Assembly (NCBI GenBank): GCA_019120175.1
Contig: DWVP01000024.1
Coordinates: 248,001 to 312,000 of the forward strand
DNA: 64,000 nt
Direction: 5' to 3'
Source of the DNA: Candidatus Corynebacterium faecigallinarum
Lineage (GTDB): Bacteria; Actinomycetota; Actinomycetes; Mycobacteriales; Mycobacteriaceae
Both the position numbers and the translations under genes were made by a program. The first letter of the stretch is position 1. The number at the start of each line of letters is the position of its first letter. Shown here piece by piece: positions 1 to 8,961 of this stretch. The notes under the pieces were generated by a model. That model ran no database searches, had not been told where the DNA came from, and saw only the letters and a list, made by a program, of their open reading frames with translations.

Positions 1-1543
1 CGGATCCCTTGAGCACGCTGCGCATCGAGCCCTTGACCGCGGGCACGGCCAGGGGGGTGTAGCCGTGGCGGCGCTCCGGCAACGGCCCGCCGAGGTCCTT
101 ACGTCGCTCCAGCATGTAGCGCACCTCGGGGGACTCCGGGCCCGGGTTGTAGTAGGGAGGCAGGTAGGGGTCCTTCTCGAGCTCCTCGTCGGAGATCGGG
201 ATCTCCTGCTTGTCGCGGAACTGCTTGAGGTCCTCCAGGGCCAGCTTCTTCATCTGGTGGGTGGCGTTGCGGCCCTCGAAGTTGTGGCCCAGGCCGTAGC
301 CCTTGATGGTGTGGGCCAGGATGACGGTCGGCTGGTCCTTGGTGTCCAGCGCCCGCTGGTAGGCGGCGAAGATCTTGCGGTAGTCGTGGCCACCGCGGCG
401 CAGGGCGAAGATCTCCTCGTCGGTCATGTCCTCGACCAGCTTGGCGGTTTCCGGGCTGCGCTCGAAGAAGAACTTGCGCACGTAGGCGCCGTCCTTGGCC
501 TTGAACGTCTGGTAGTCACCGTCGACGGTGGAGTTCATCACATCCACCAGGGCGCCGTCCTTGTCCTTGGCGAGCAGATCGTCCCACTCGCGGGCCCAGA
601 CGACCTTGATCACGTTCCAGCCCGCACCCCGGAAGAAGCTCTCCAGCTCCTGGATGATCTTGGTGTTGCCGCGGACCGGGCCGTCGAGACGCTGCAGGTT
701 GCAGTTGATGACGAAGGTCAGGTTGTCGAGGTTGTAGAGGGCGGCCTGTTGGATCAGCCCGCGGGACTCCGGCTCGTCCATCTCACCGTCGCCGAGGAAC
801 GCCCAGGTGTGCTGCTGGGAGGTGTCCTTGAGGCCGCGGTCGTGCAGGTAACGGTCGAACCGGGCCTGGTAGATCGCGTTCATCGGGCCCAGACCCATCG
901 ACACCGTCGGGAACTCCCAGAAGTCGGGCATGCCGTGGGGGTGCGGGTAGGACGGCATGCCGTGCTCCGGCTTCGACTTCTCCTGACGGAAGGCGTCCAT
1001 CTGCTCCTCGCTGAGGCGCCCCTCGAGGAAGGCGCGGGCGTACATGCCGGGGGAGGCGTGGCCCTGGAAGAAGATGTGGTCGCCACCGCCGGGGTGGTCC
1101 TTGCCACGGAAGAAGTGGTTGAAGCCGACTTCGTAGAGTGCGGCGGCCGAGGCGTAGGTGGAGATGTGACCACCGACGCCGATCTCGGGCCGCTGGGCGC
1201 GGTGCACCATCACCGCGGCATTCCAGCGGATCCACCGCCGGTAGCGCTTCTCCATCGCCTCGTCGCCGGGGAACTCCGGTTCCATGGTGGTGGGGATGGT
1301 GTTGACGTAGTCGGTCGACAGCAGCGGGGGCAGGGCCACCCGCTGGGCCGAGGCGCGTTCCAGCAGACGAAGCATCAGGTATCGGGCACGGTCGGGGCCG
1401 GCGTCACTGAGCAGGCCATCCAGGGAGTCCATCCACTCCTGGGTCTCGTCGGGGTCGGAGTCCCTGAGATAGGACGCCACGCCGTCGCGGATGTTCCTGA
1501 AGTTGCTGTCGGAGCGTCCGCTTCCTGATGGTGTTGTCGTCAT
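1..1543 (-). CDS. aceE: pyruvate dehydrogenase E1 component AceE (partial, C-terminus off the left edge)
   Basis: Homodimeric-type E1 of the pyruvate dehydrogenase complex, which decarboxylates pyruvate with thiamine diphosphate and passes the acetyl group to the lipoyl domains of E2. About 514 N-terminal residues are visible of roughly 920 usual for the family. Recognisable stretches are [33 protein letters not shown], the [20 protein letters not shown] block and the diphosphate/Mg-binding [10 protein letters not shown]. The ATG start has a GGAGG ribosome site seven bases upstream. It is divergent from the DUF3052 gene across about 310 bp. The E2 partner and the lipoylation enzymes lie at 46.6-50.3 kb in the same window. 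Identification is secure. Confidence 0.95.
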   Translation of the reverse strand, partial: MTTTPSGSGRSDSNFRNIRDGVASYLRDSDPDETQEWMDSLDGLLSDAGPDRARYLMLRLLERASAQRVALPPLLSTDYVNTIPTTMEPEFPGDEAMEKRYRRWIRWNAAVMVHRAQRPEIGVGGHISTYASAAALYEVGFNHFFRGKDHPGGGDHIFFQGHASPGMYARAFLEGRLSEEQMDAFRQEKSKPEHGMPSYPHPHGMPDFWEFPTVSMGLGPMNAIYQARFDRYLHDRGLKDTSQQHTWAFLGDGEMDEPESRGLIQQAALYNLDNLTFVINCNLQRLDGPVRGNTKIIQELESFFRGAGWNVIKVVWAREWDDLLAKDKDGALVDVMNSTVDGDYQTFKAKDGAYVRKFFFERSPETAKLVEDMTDEEIFALRRGGHDYRKIFAAYQRALDTKDQPTVILAHTIKGYGLGHNFEGRNATHQMKKLALEDLKQFRDKQEIPISDEELEKDPYLPPYYNPGPESPEVRYMLERRKDLGGPLPERRHGYTPLAVPAVKGSMRSVLKGS

Positions 1544-1828
1544 GAAATTTCCTCCTGGGTGTGGAAAGGACCGGTGCCACGGTGGGAATGTGTGGTTCCG
1601 TGGCGGGAATTCGGTACCTGTCAGCACCCGATGTTACGGAAGTCCGGAACATGAAATGTTTCGGCGATCACACCAAAAACGGTGGAAGTCTGGTCAACAT
1701 CCGGTCCGTCACCTACTATTCACAAGTGATCGGTATGTGAATCTGCAGGTGGCACACGACGTGAGTCGCCAGTGGACCAGCGCAGCCGGACGGTTGGATG
1801 TCCAAGGTGACGGGCCAGCTGGAGAAAA

Positions 1829-1847
1829 TCACCCTAGATAAGGGTGA
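1829..1847 (+). promoter_or_regulatory. 7-bp inverted repeat over the DUF3052 promoter/leader
   Basis: TCACCCT and AGGGTGA form a perfect inverted repeat with a 5-base spacer. The spacer and flanks contain TAGATA, a plausible -10. The repeat ends eight bases before the ATG. It could be a repressor site or a small mRNA hairpin at the ribosome site; the sequence does not distinguish these. Confidence 0.4.
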
Positions 1848-1855
1848 AATTAGTA

Positions 1856-2326
1856 ATGACGACAGATTTAATTCGACGAAAGGTCAGGGAACCGCAAGTG
1901 GGAGACGCCTCCGGCGCAGCAGTGCACGAACAACAGGAATGGGTCAGCCTCATGGAGGTCACGGCTGACCAGGTCGTGCAGGAGCTTGGTTGGGACGAGG
2001 ACGCCGACAGCGCCATCAGCGAAGCGCTGGAGGAGGCGATCGGGGAGGAGCTCCTGGACGAGGAGACCGACGAGATGGTCGACGTCGTCCTGCTGTGGTG
2101 GCGTTCCGACGACGGCGACCTGGTCGATGGTCTCGTCGACGCCACCCGCAACCTCGGAGAATCGGGCCGTATCTGGTTGCTGACCCCGGCGGCCGGTACC
2201 GACGGGACCGTCGAGCCCGGTGTCATCGCTGAGTCTGCCCAGGTCGCCGGCCTGGTGCAGACCAAGTCCACCCGTTTCGGTGAATGGCAGGGGGCCTGTC
2301 TGGTTCCCCGGGGGATGAAGCGCTAG
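1856..2326 (+). CDS. DUF3052 family protein
   Basis: Small acidic soluble protein of 156 residues with no catalytic motif I recognise. It matches the actinobacterial DUF3052 family found beside aceE (recalled M. tuberculosis counterpart Rv2239c). The middle is acidic (EEAIGEELLDEETDEMVDVV) and followed by LLWWRSDDGDLVDGLVDATR. An in-frame GTG lies 12 bases upstream, but I chose the ATG because an AAGGGTG ribosome-site-like stretch precedes it and the conserved part starts at TTDLIRRKV. A -10-like TAGATA sits inside a short inverted repeat just upstream. Function unknown. Confidence 0.8.
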   Translation: MTTDLIRRKVREPQVGDASGAAVHEQQEWVSLMEVTADQVVQELGWDEDADSAISEALEEAIGEELLDEETDEMVDVVLLWWRSDDGDLVDGLVDATRNLGESGRIWLLTPAAGTDGTVEPGVIAESAQVAGLVQTKSTRFGEWQGACLVPRGMKR

Positions 2327-2395
2327 AGTTCTAGCCGGAGCACGGTTCACCATGCGTGCCTCCCCACGTTCCGCACGGTACGTGGACGGTGCAAC

Positions 2396-2471
2396 GCGCA
2401 TTTAGCTCAGCTGGAAGAGCAGCTGGTTTACACCCAGCAGGTCGGCGGTTCGAACCCGTCAGTGCGCACCA
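2396..2471 (+). tRNA. tRNA-Val (anticodon TAC)
   Basis: The full cloverleaf can be read by eye. The acceptor arm GCGCATT pairs with AGTGCGC; the D arm contains TAGCTCAGCTGG; the anticodon stem GCTGG/CCAGC encloses the loop TTTACAC with anticodon TAC (valine, GUA codons); the T arm contains GGTTCGAACCC. Discriminator A and a genomically encoded CCA end the gene. A hairpin follows six bases downstream. Confidence 0.95.
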
Positions 2472-2476
2472 TCTTG

Positions 2477-2520
2477 GACCAGCGACATTCCTCGGCGATT
2501 CTGCCGTCGGGTCGCTGGTC
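2477..2520 (+). terminator. hairpin downstream of tRNA-Val
   Basis: GACCAGCGAC and GTCGCTGGTC are perfect 10-bp arms around a 24-base loop, followed by TTCTGTAT. Position right after the tRNA suggests a terminator, although the T-run is weak. Confidence 0.55.
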
Positions 2521-2662
2521 TTCTGTATCTGCCCCGTCGTTGCACTGGCGATGTGTGAGATGGCGGGGCAGCCATGGCTGGTGCCCCCGGGCAATCATGA
2601 CCCGACCCCCGGTGGGGGTGGTTGTGCGGATGCTGGTGGCTGGTCAACGGAGGCATAGTCGA

Positions 2663-2681
2663 CTAGCCTTGCCTAACTGAA
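2663..2681 (+). promoter_or_regulatory. DtxR-like iron box upstream of the HtaA-family gene
   Basis: The 19 bases match the known DtxR consensus TTAGGTTAGCCTAACCTAA at 13 positions, with GCCTAAC intact in the right half. It lies about 60 bases before the haem-binding protein gene, where iron repression through DtxR would make sense. Site by inspection only. Confidence 0.5.
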
Positions 2682-2741
2682 AATAGGTGTAAATCCACAT
2701 GCATCACGCCGGATCCCTGCGGGTCTGTGCGGGTCCATGTG

Positions 2742-5210
2742 ATGACGTTGAAAGTGCACACTGTGAACTCAAGGAAGTCCCTGCGGCCCGCCCGCTCACT
2801 GCGCATCGCCTCGGCCTCCGTTGTCGTCGCCACGATACCCCTGGTCGGAGCGGTCGCCCTGCCGGGCGTCGTGACGTCGGCTGCGGCAGAACCGGTCGTT
2901 GCCGAACAGGGGGCTGCAGCCGGTTCCGGGCAGATCTCCTCGGTTTCGCAGGGCACCTTGTCCTGGGGTATCAAGCAGTCCTTCCGTAACTACCTCACCG
3001 GGCCCATCGCCGGTGGTCACTGGAACCTCGACGGCATCGGGTTCACCGGCGGAGCCAAGACCGAGGACGGTGCCTTCCAGTTCTCCGCCGACCCGGCCGG
3101 AGCCCGGGTCCAGGGAGACGACGCCGACATCCCACTGAACGGCTCCATGACCCTCACCGGGCACGCCGGGCTGATCAACGTCACCCTGAGCAACCTCGAG
3201 ATGCAGATCCGGGGTAACCAGGCGCAGCTGATCGCCGACGGTCGCTACCTCGCCGCGGACGTCGACGCGGTGGTCAGTCTTGCCGGCGGCCCGCCGGCCT
3301 TCAGCGGCGAGCCGGTCGCTACCTTCACCCTGGACGAGACGCTGTCCGAGGCAGGTGCCGCTTCCGGTGCGGCGACCGTGACCGGCGACAGCTGGATCCA
3401 CGAGAACCTCAACAAGGCACTGCTCGGCAACTACGGTGCGGGCAAGAACGACGGTGACCGGTTCAGCCTGGACCTGACCACCACACCCGGTGGCGCCCAG
3501 GGCGTGGACAGCAGCGTGCAGATCGCCCGCTCGGCCGGGCAGTCGGAGGCGGCGGCACAGCCGGGCCCGCAGGCTGAGCAGGCCCCGGCGGCACAGCCCG
3601 CCCAGCAGGCACAGCCCAACACCCAGGGACAGGTCGCGGCCGCGACGACACCCACCACCGGCGTCTCCCAGTGTGGTGAGATCCAGTCGGCTTCCGTCGG
3701 CTGGGGCATCAAGCAGTCCTTCCGCAGCTACCTCAACGGCCCGATCGCCATGGGCGGTTGGAACCTCAACGGTGTCGGCTTCTCCGGTGACCCTCGTGGC
3801 CAGGGCACGTTCGACTTCACCGGCGACGCGGGTGCCGCGACCCTCTCCGGGCAGGACGCCGACATCCCGCTCAACGGCTCGGTCAACCTGCACGGCCACT
3901 TCGGGGCCCTGGACATCACCCTGTCGAAGATGTCGGTGAAGGTCCGCGGCACCACCGCCCAGTTCATCGCCGACTACCGCTCCACCACGGTCAGTGGATT
4001 CACCCCGGGTGCCGAAGTGACCGGTGCCGACACCGGCTCCCAGGTGGCGATCGCAGAATTCACCCTGGACCAGCCGATCACCTCCGCCGGCTCCGGTGAC
4101 ATCACCCTGTCCGGCCCCGGATTCATCACCGCCGAGGGCAACAAGGCCTTCGGCGGCAACTACGGCGAGGGCAACAACGAGGCCGACCCGCTCAACGTCA
4201 CCCTGGCGACCGACGGTAACGATTGCGCCAGCGGAGCAGGGGAGGGCCTCGGCGCCCTGGACGCCGCCACCCCGGCCACCGGAGGTGGAGCTGCCGCAGG
4301 AGCCGGCGCCGTCGACACCGGCTCCGGTAACCCGGACCTTGGCGTGACCGCACCCCGGGTCACCGGTGTGGCCAACGACAGCGAGAATTCCTGTGAGGCC
4401 TCGGACGGGTCCACCCAGGTCGCCGAGGCCCGGATGGGCTGGGGCATCAAGGAGTCCTTCCGCAGCTATATCCGAGGCAGCATCGCCAACGGTGGCTGGG
4501 ACCTGGGAGGCGGCGCGGTCTACAGCGGCGGAGCCTTTGTCTTCACCGGCAACGACGGCACCGCGGAGGTGGCCGGTGGGTCCCTCACCGGCGCCAACCT
4601 GACCTTCGATGGCTCGGTCCACTTCACCGGTCACGAGGGGGTGCTGGACACCACCGTGGCGAACCCCGAGATCCGGATCGACGGCAACACCGGCACCCTG
4701 TTCGCCGACGTGACGTCCAACGACACCGAGGGCAAGCCGCACAACTACGGCCGTATCGCCGTGGCGGACCTGTCGGTCGACGGTGCCGGCGTCACCGACG
4801 GTGTCGCCGAAGGCACCGCGACGGCGACGCTCACCGCCGACGGATCGTCGGCGATGGGCACTTTCTACGAGACCGGTGCCGCGATGGACCCGCTGAGTTT
4901 CGCTGCGGCCCTGGGCTGCGACGGTGAGGCGGGTTCGCTGGGTGACATGCCCGTGGACGAGACGGAGGACGGTCGCGAGGACGATGACTCCGACGCTGAT
5001 GCCGCCGACGGCGAGGTCACCATTCGCGGCAATGACGACGCTGACTCGGCGGCATCCGACAGCTCCGACGGCGATGACGAGAGCGCGCTGATGTCCTTCA
5101 TCACCACCCCTGCCTCGGCGATCCCCAGCGCGATCGCCCTGATCGCGGTCATCGTGGCCGGTTGGCTCGGGCTACGACTGCGGGGAACACGACAGTCGGG
5201 ACTAGACTAG
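2742..5210 (+). CDS. HtaA-family surface haem-binding protein with three CR domains
   Basis: Membrane-anchored haem uptake protein of 822 residues. A Sec signal (basic start, hydrophobic core VVVATIPLVGAVALPG, then SAAAEP) is followed by three HtaA/CR domains near residues 72-235, 318-487 and 563-735. These open with SWGIKQSFRNYL, GWGIKQSFRSYL and GWGIKESFRSYI. Each keeps a Tyr in that motif and a Gly-His (TGHAG, HGHFG, TGHEG), and a downstream Tyr (NYGAG, NYGEG, FYETG), positions known to matter for haem binding in C. diphtheriae HtaA. Linkers are rich in Ala, Gln and Pro. An acidic stretch leads to a transmembrane helix near residues 783-815 and a short basic tail. The ATG was preferred over a GTG 15 bases upstream. 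A DtxR-like box lies upstream. Confidence 0.88.
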   Translation: MTLKVHTVNSRKSLRPARSLRIASASVVVATIPLVGAVALPGVVTSAAAEPVVAEQGAAAGSGQISSVSQGTLSWGIKQSFRNYLTGPIAGGHWNLDGIGFTGGAKTEDGAFQFSADPAGARVQGDDADIPLNGSMTLTGHAGLINVTLSNLEMQIRGNQAQLIADGRYLAADVDAVVSLAGGPPAFSGEPVATFTLDETLSEAGAASGAATVTGDSWIHENLNKALLGNYGAGKNDGDRFSLDLTTTPGGAQGVDSSVQIARSAGQSEAAAQPGPQAEQAPAAQPAQQAQPNTQGQVAAATTPTTGVSQCGEIQSASVGWGIKQSFRSYLNGPIAMGGWNLNGVGFSGDPRGQGTFDFTGDAGAATLSGQDADIPLNGSVNLHGHFGALDITLSKMSVKVRGTTAQFIADYRSTTVSGFTPGAEVTGADTGSQVAIAEFTLDQPITSAGSGDITLSGPGFITAEGNKAFGGNYGEGNNEADPLNVTLATDGNDCASGAGEGLGALDAATPATGGGAAAGAGAVDTGSGNPDLGVTAPRVTGVANDSENSCEASDGSTQVAEARMGWGIKESFRSYIRGSIANGGWDLGGGAVYSGGAFVFTGNDGTAEVAGGSLTGANLTFDGSVHFTGHEGVLDTTVANPEIRIDGNTGTLFADVTSNDTEGKPHNYGRIAVADLSVDGAGVTDGVAEGTATATLTADGSSAMGTFYETGAAMDPLSFAAALGCDGEAGSLGDMPVDETEDGREDDDSDADAADGEVTIRGNDDADSAASDSSDGDDESALMSFITTPASAIPSAIALIAVIVAGWLGLRLRGTRQSGLD

Positions 5211-5216
5211 GCCAGT

Positions 5217-6281
5217 GTGACTGAGAACGACCCGGTGTCCACCCCCTCCACGACCTCAACCTCCGCCCCGACCGCACCGCGCACCGGTGGTGAGGGTGAC
5301 CGTCGTCGGAGGGGGTGGCGTTCGTTTCTGACCCCGGGATGGGTGATCACCGCAGTGGTCGCCATCGCCTTCTCCTACTTCGCCTTCACCGTGCTCGCGC
5401 CCTGGCAACTGGGCAAGAACCGGGACACCCAGGACTTCCAGGACCGTCTCGAGGCGGCCCTGGAGACCGACCCGGTGCCCGCGCAGGAGGTGCTCCCCAC
5501 CGACGGCAGTAGTGCCGGGGTGGAGAAGGAATGGTCGAGGGTGGAGTTGCAGGGCACATTCCTGCCGGCCGACGAGGTCCTGCTGCGGAACCGTCCGGTG
5601 TCCAGCACCCAGGCCTACCACGCCCTGACCCCGTTCCGGCTCAGTGACGGGATGACGGTCATGGTCAACCGGGGATGGTTGGACGCCTCCGGCGACTTCG
5701 GCGCCGACGACGTCCCCGAGGTCACCGGGGAGCAGACCACGGTCACCGGGTTCGTCCGCATGTCGGAGGACGCCCCGTCGAACTCGCCGATCACCGAGGA
5801 CGGCAGGGTGCAGGTCTACGGTATGTCCACTGCTGCGGTGGGGGACACGGTGGACCTCGACCTGGCGGACGACTACGTGCAGTTGGACGCCACCTCGGTG
5901 GAGGCGACCGACCCGTCCGGACGGCTGTCCGAGATCCCGCTGCCGGACCTGGACTCCGGGCCGTACCTGTCCTACGGGCTGCAGTGGATCGCCTTCGGGG
6001 TGATGGTACCGGCTGGTCTGGCCTATTTCCTGTGGGCGGAGATCCGGGAGAGGCGCCGTCGTCGCGAAGAACTCGCCGCCGCTGATTCTGAGGCTGCCGA
6101 GACTTCCACCAGTTCGTCGGACGCGCCGGCCACGCAGGACGCGCCCGCGGAGCAGGAAGCGGACGGTGCACCCGCGACATCAGCGCCGATGTCGAGGGAA
6201 CGCAAACTCCAGGAACGCTACGGCTCGAGCCGCAGCGGGCTCTTCGACCGTCGAAGCAACCGTGACGAGGAGAGGTTCTGA
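5217..6281 (+). CDS. SURF1 family cytochrome c oxidase assembly protein
   Basis: Assembly factor for the aa3 oxidase, inserted in the cytoplasmic membrane. The 354-residue protein has the family plan: first transmembrane helix WVITAVVAIAFSYFAFTVLAPWQLGKN, an external domain with WSRVELQGTFLP and MVNRGWLD, and a second helix ending in LSYGLQWIAFGVMVPAGLAYFLW. A long charged cytoplasmic tail follows. The GTG start is seven bases after the upstream stop; TAGACT (5203-5208) lies eight bases before it, so a leaderless transcript is possible. Its client genes ctaC, ctaF and ctaE are at 58-62 kb. Confidence 0.9.
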   Translation: MTENDPVSTPSTTSTSAPTAPRTGGEGDRRRRGWRSFLTPGWVITAVVAIAFSYFAFTVLAPWQLGKNRDTQDFQDRLEAALETDPVPAQEVLPTDGSSAGVEKEWSRVELQGTFLPADEVLLRNRPVSSTQAYHALTPFRLSDGMTVMVNRGWLDASGDFGADDVPEVTGEQTTVTGFVRMSEDAPSNSPITEDGRVQVYGMSTAAVGDTVDLDLADDYVQLDATSVEATDPSGRLSEIPLPDLDSGPYLSYGLQWIAFGVMVPAGLAYFLWAEIRERRRRREELAAADSEAAETSTSSSDAPATQDAPAEQEADGAPATSAPMSRERKLQERYGSSRSGLFDRRSNRDEERF

Positions 6282-6333
6282 CGCCCTCCTGACACACCGT
6301 CTGACCGTGGAGAATTGTTTTCTCGTTGGAACT

Positions 6334-6346
6334 TGAACACTGTTCA
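6334..6346 (+). promoter_or_regulatory. BioQ-type operator at the bioB promoter
   Basis: TGAAC-ACT-GTTCA is a perfect 5-3-5 palindrome, very close to the motif reported for the TetR-type biotin repressor BioQ of C. glutamicum (TGAAC-N3-GTTAC). It lies between a -35-like TTGGAA (6326-6331) and a -10 TATACC (6348-6353), where binding would block transcription. The -10 is eight bases before the bioB ATG and there is no ribosome site, so bioB is probably leaderless. Confidence 0.7.
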
Positions 6347-6361
6347 GTATACCGTGGTCGC

Positions 6362-7360
6362 ATGACCGACATTCTCACCACTGCACGTGCCCGGGTCCTC
6401 GACGAAGGACGCGGCCTCGACTACGAGGACCTCATCAAGGTCCTCGACCTCCCCGACGACCAGATCCCCGACCTCCTCGCCCTCGCCCACGAGGTCAGGG
6501 TGAAGTGGTGCGGTGAAGAGGTCGAGATGGAAGGCATCGTCAGCCTGAAGACCGGTGGTTGCCCGGAGGACTGCCACTTCTGCTCCCAATCCGGCCTCTT
6601 CCAGTCCCCGGTGCGCTCCACCAAGCTGGACATCGCCGAGCTCATCGAGCAGGCCCGCCAGACAGCCAAGACCGGCGCGACCGAGTTCTGCATCGTCGCC
6701 GCCGTCAAGGGGCCGGACGAGAACCTCATGGTCCAGCTGGAGAACGCCATCGAGGAGATCTACGCCAACGTCGAGGGCATCGACGTCGCCGTCTCCGTCG
6801 GCACTCTCACCCCCGAGCAGGTCAACCGCCTGAAGGCCGCCGGAGTGCACCGTTACAACCACAACCTCGAGACCGCCCGCAGCTACTTCCCGAAGGTCGT
6901 CACCACCCACACCTGGGAGGAGCGTCGGGAGACCATGGAGCTGATCAAGGACGCCGGCATCGAGGTCTGCTGCGGCGGCATCGTCGGCATGGGCGAATCC
7001 CCGGAACAGCGCGCCGAGTTCGCCGTGCAGCTGCGCGAGCTTGACCCGCACGAGGTCCCGCTGAACTTCCTGGACCCCCGCCCCGGAACCCCCTTCGCGA
7101 ACATGCCGGTGATGAACGGCAAGGATGCCCTGCGGGCCATCGGCATGTTCCGCCTGGCCATGCCGTCGACCACCCTGCGCTTCGCCGGCGGTCGCGAACT
7201 GACGCTCGGCGACATGGGCGTGGAGCAGGGGCTGACCGGAGGTATCAACGGCATCATCGTGGGCAACTACCTGACGACCCTGGGCCGCCCGGCAGAGCAG
7301 GACATGGACATGATGGGTCGGCTGAACCTGCCGATCAAGGTTCTGTCGCGGAGCGTGTGA
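6362..7360 (+). CDS. bioB: biotin synthase
   Basis: Radical-SAM enzyme that inserts sulfur into dethiobiotin, the last step of biotin synthesis. The 332-residue protein has the CxxxCxxC cluster motif as CPEDCHFC, followed by [10 protein letters not shown], and the family blocks [22 protein letters not shown] and [19 protein letters not shown] near the C-terminus is also typical. The ATG was chosen over an upstream in-frame codon because that region holds the promoter and operator. The stop overlaps the start of the next gene, indicating translational coupling. Confidence 0.96.
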   Translation: MTDILTTARARVLDEGRGLDYEDLIKVLDLPDDQIPDLLALAHEVRVKWCGEEVEMEGIVSLKTGGCPEDCHFCSQSGLFQSPVRSTKLDIAELIEQARQTAKTGATEFCIVAAVKGPDENLMVQLENAIEEIYANVEGIDVAVSVGTLTPEQVNRLKAAGVHRYNHNLETARSYFPKVVTTHTWEERRETMELIKDAGIEVCCGGIVGMGESPEQRAEFAVQLRELDPHEVPLNFLDPRPGTPFANMPVMNGKDALRAIGMFRLAMPSTTLRFAGGRELTLGDMGVEQGLTGGINGIIVGNYLTTLGRPAEQDMDMMGRLNLPIKVLSRSV

Positions 7361-7599
7361 CCGTGGCACGCGAGAGAAGGCGAGGTAAGGGCACCGGGCC
7401 CTTCGACCCCTACACCGGTGCCGACCTGGGGGAGGGCGAGCACATCGAGTACTCCCCGTCGCAGAAGGCCGGGCTGGACGCCCCCCGGTTCTGTCCGGAG
7501 TGCGGGCGACGCCGCGTCGTCCAGGTCACCCCGCACGGGTGGACGTCGACCTGTTCGCGACACGGCACGGTCGACTCGATGGACTTCGAGCTGCGGTAG
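7357..7599 (+). CDS. bsaP: biotin synthase auxiliary protein BsaP
   Basis: An 80-residue protein starting at a GTG that overlaps the bioB stop. It contains a CPECG pair and one further Cys in STCSRHG, so it could hold a metal or cluster with BioB. Its position, size and Cys pattern match the small BsaP protein recently described as needed for biotin synthase activity in mycobacteria. The N-terminus is basic (RERRRGKG), followed by [19 protein letters not shown]. Function is assigned from family and context. Confidence 0.8.
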   Translation: MTVARERRRGKGTGPFDPYTGADLGEGEHIEYSPSQKAGLDAPRFCPECGRRRVVQVTPHGWTSTCSRHGTVDSMDFELR

Positions 7600-7613
7600 C
7601 GGCCTGCAGGTAT

Positions 7614-8834
7614 TCAGGCCCGGGCGGCGATCTGCGCCCGGGCCCAGTCGACGATCCCGGGGATGGACTCGGACAGCTGACGCGACACCACCGCGAAGCC
7701 GTCCGGCCCACCGTAGTAGGGGTCCTCGACCTCCTTGTCCCCGGCGGGGCCGAAACTGCGGACCAGGGCGATCCGGTCCTCGTCTACACCCTGCTTCAGC
7801 AGTGCCTTACGGTGCGCGGCGGTCATCACCAGGAACAGGTCGGCATCCCGGTGCTCCGGGCCGAACTGGGCGGCACTGTGACCGGAACCGTTGAACCCGT
7901 CCTCCTGGAGCTGCGCGACGGCCCGCGGATCGGCGGCTTCGCCGACGTGCCAGCCATCGGTGCCGCAGGAGTTCAGTCGCACCTCGTCCTGCAGACCCGC
8001 CTGCACCAGGGCAGCACGCAGCATGATCTCGCCCATCGGGGACCGGCAGATGTTCCCGGTGCAGACCACGCAGATCAGCGGCCGTTTGTCGGCCCAGTCG
8101 GCGACCAGGCGTCCCATCTCCCACTGGTCGGCGACGGAGTAGTCAGCCTTCTTGTGCTCGGCACGGTTACCGTAACCCCAGTCCACCAGCGCGGCGCGGA
8201 TGCCGTAGGCGTGGGCGCCCTCGACATCATGGATCCGGTCGCCGATCATGAGCATGTCCGGACGCCCGGCCGGCCCGCCGTCGGCGACGGATGTGGTGTC
8301 CAGTCCCAACAGTGACAGTGCCTGGGCGACGACCTCCGGCTTGGCACGGCGGGACCCGTCGTCGGACGCGGTGGCAAAGGCGTCGAAGAAGCCGTCCAAC
8401 CCGAAATGACGCAGCAGACGCATCGCCGAGGACTCGGACTTGGAGGTTGCGGTGACCAGGGTGAAACCGGCGTCCGTCCAGCCACGCAGCAGGGCCTCGA
8501 CCCCGTCGAAGGGACGGGCCTCCAGCCAGCCGCCACCGTCGTAGTGCTCGCGGTAGCTGGCCAGGGTGGACGTACAGGTCTCCTCGTCCAGGCCGAGACC
8601 ACGCAGGGTGTCGATCATCGGTGGGCCAGCGATCATACGCAGCTGATCCTCCGACGGTACCTCGACGTCATTGTCCTCCAGGGCGCGCAGGAAACTGGAG
8701 CGGATCCCCGGGTAGGAGTCCACCAGTGTCCCGTCGACGTCGATCAGGAGGGTGCGGCCCGTCCCGTCGAGGGTGCCGGTGAGGTCCGGTGCACCCGAGT
8801 TGCCGTTGTCTGCTGCCCAGTCTGCGTCTACCAC
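7614..8834 (-). CDS. HAD hydrolase / low-molecular-weight protein tyrosine phosphatase fusion (PtkA-PtpA type)
   Basis: A single 406-residue reading frame joins two domains. Residues about 27-245 are a HAD domain with DVDGTLVDS (nucleophile Asp32, Asp34), a TSKS motif II, and the GDRIHDVEGA motif. Residues about 252-406 are a low-molecular-weight tyrosine phosphatase with the C-x5-R loop CTGNICR (Cys258, Arg264) and the general acid in DPYYG (Asp371), followed by the Tyr373-Tyr374 pair. In M. tuberculosis the HAD-family kinase PtkA and the phosphatase PtpA are separate genes of one operon, and PtkA phosphorylates the equivalent Tyr pair. The GTG start is the most likely one; longer upstream readings run into the divergent promoter. 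Whether the HAD part is a kinase or a phosphatase here is unknown. Confidence 0.88.
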   Translation of the reverse strand: MVDADWAADNGNSGAPDLTGTLDGTGRTLLIDVDGTLVDSYPGIRSSFLRALEDNDVEVPSEDQLRMIAGPPMIDTLRGLGLDEETCTSTLASYREHYDGGGWLEARPFDGVEALLRGWTDAGFTLVTATSKSESSAMRLLRHFGLDGFFDAFATASDDGSRRAKPEVVAQALSLLGLDTTSVADGGPAGRPDMLMIGDRIHDVEGAHAYGIRAALVDWGYGNRAEHKKADYSVADQWEMGRLVADWADKRPLICVVCTGNICRSPMGEIMLRAALVQAGLQDEVRLNSCGTDGWHVGEAADPRAVAQLQEDGFNGSGHSAAQFGPEHRDADLFLVMTAAHRKALLKQGVDEDRIALVRSFGPAGDKEVEDPYYGGPDGFAVVSRQLSESIPGIVDWARAQIAARA

Positions 8835-8961
8835 AGCAACCAGGGTGCCAGAACTTGAAGATGAATGCCGGTAATGAGGGGCACGGGTTGCGCCGGAATG
8901 CGGTAGTCCCCCTGGGCCGCAGCAGTGACCCGGATGCAGACGAGCAGCTATCGTGGAGGGC

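Noticed and set aside
65..1528. 487-codon open frame antisense to aceE
   Set aside because: Overlaps the conserved aceE frame throughout and has the repetitive Val/Gly/Leu composition of a shadow frame.
2796..4742. Long open frame of 648 codons antisense to the HtaA-family gene
   Set aside because: It is a GC-rich shadow of a gene with clear signal peptide and domains; its translation is Gly/Val/Asp-rich without motifs.
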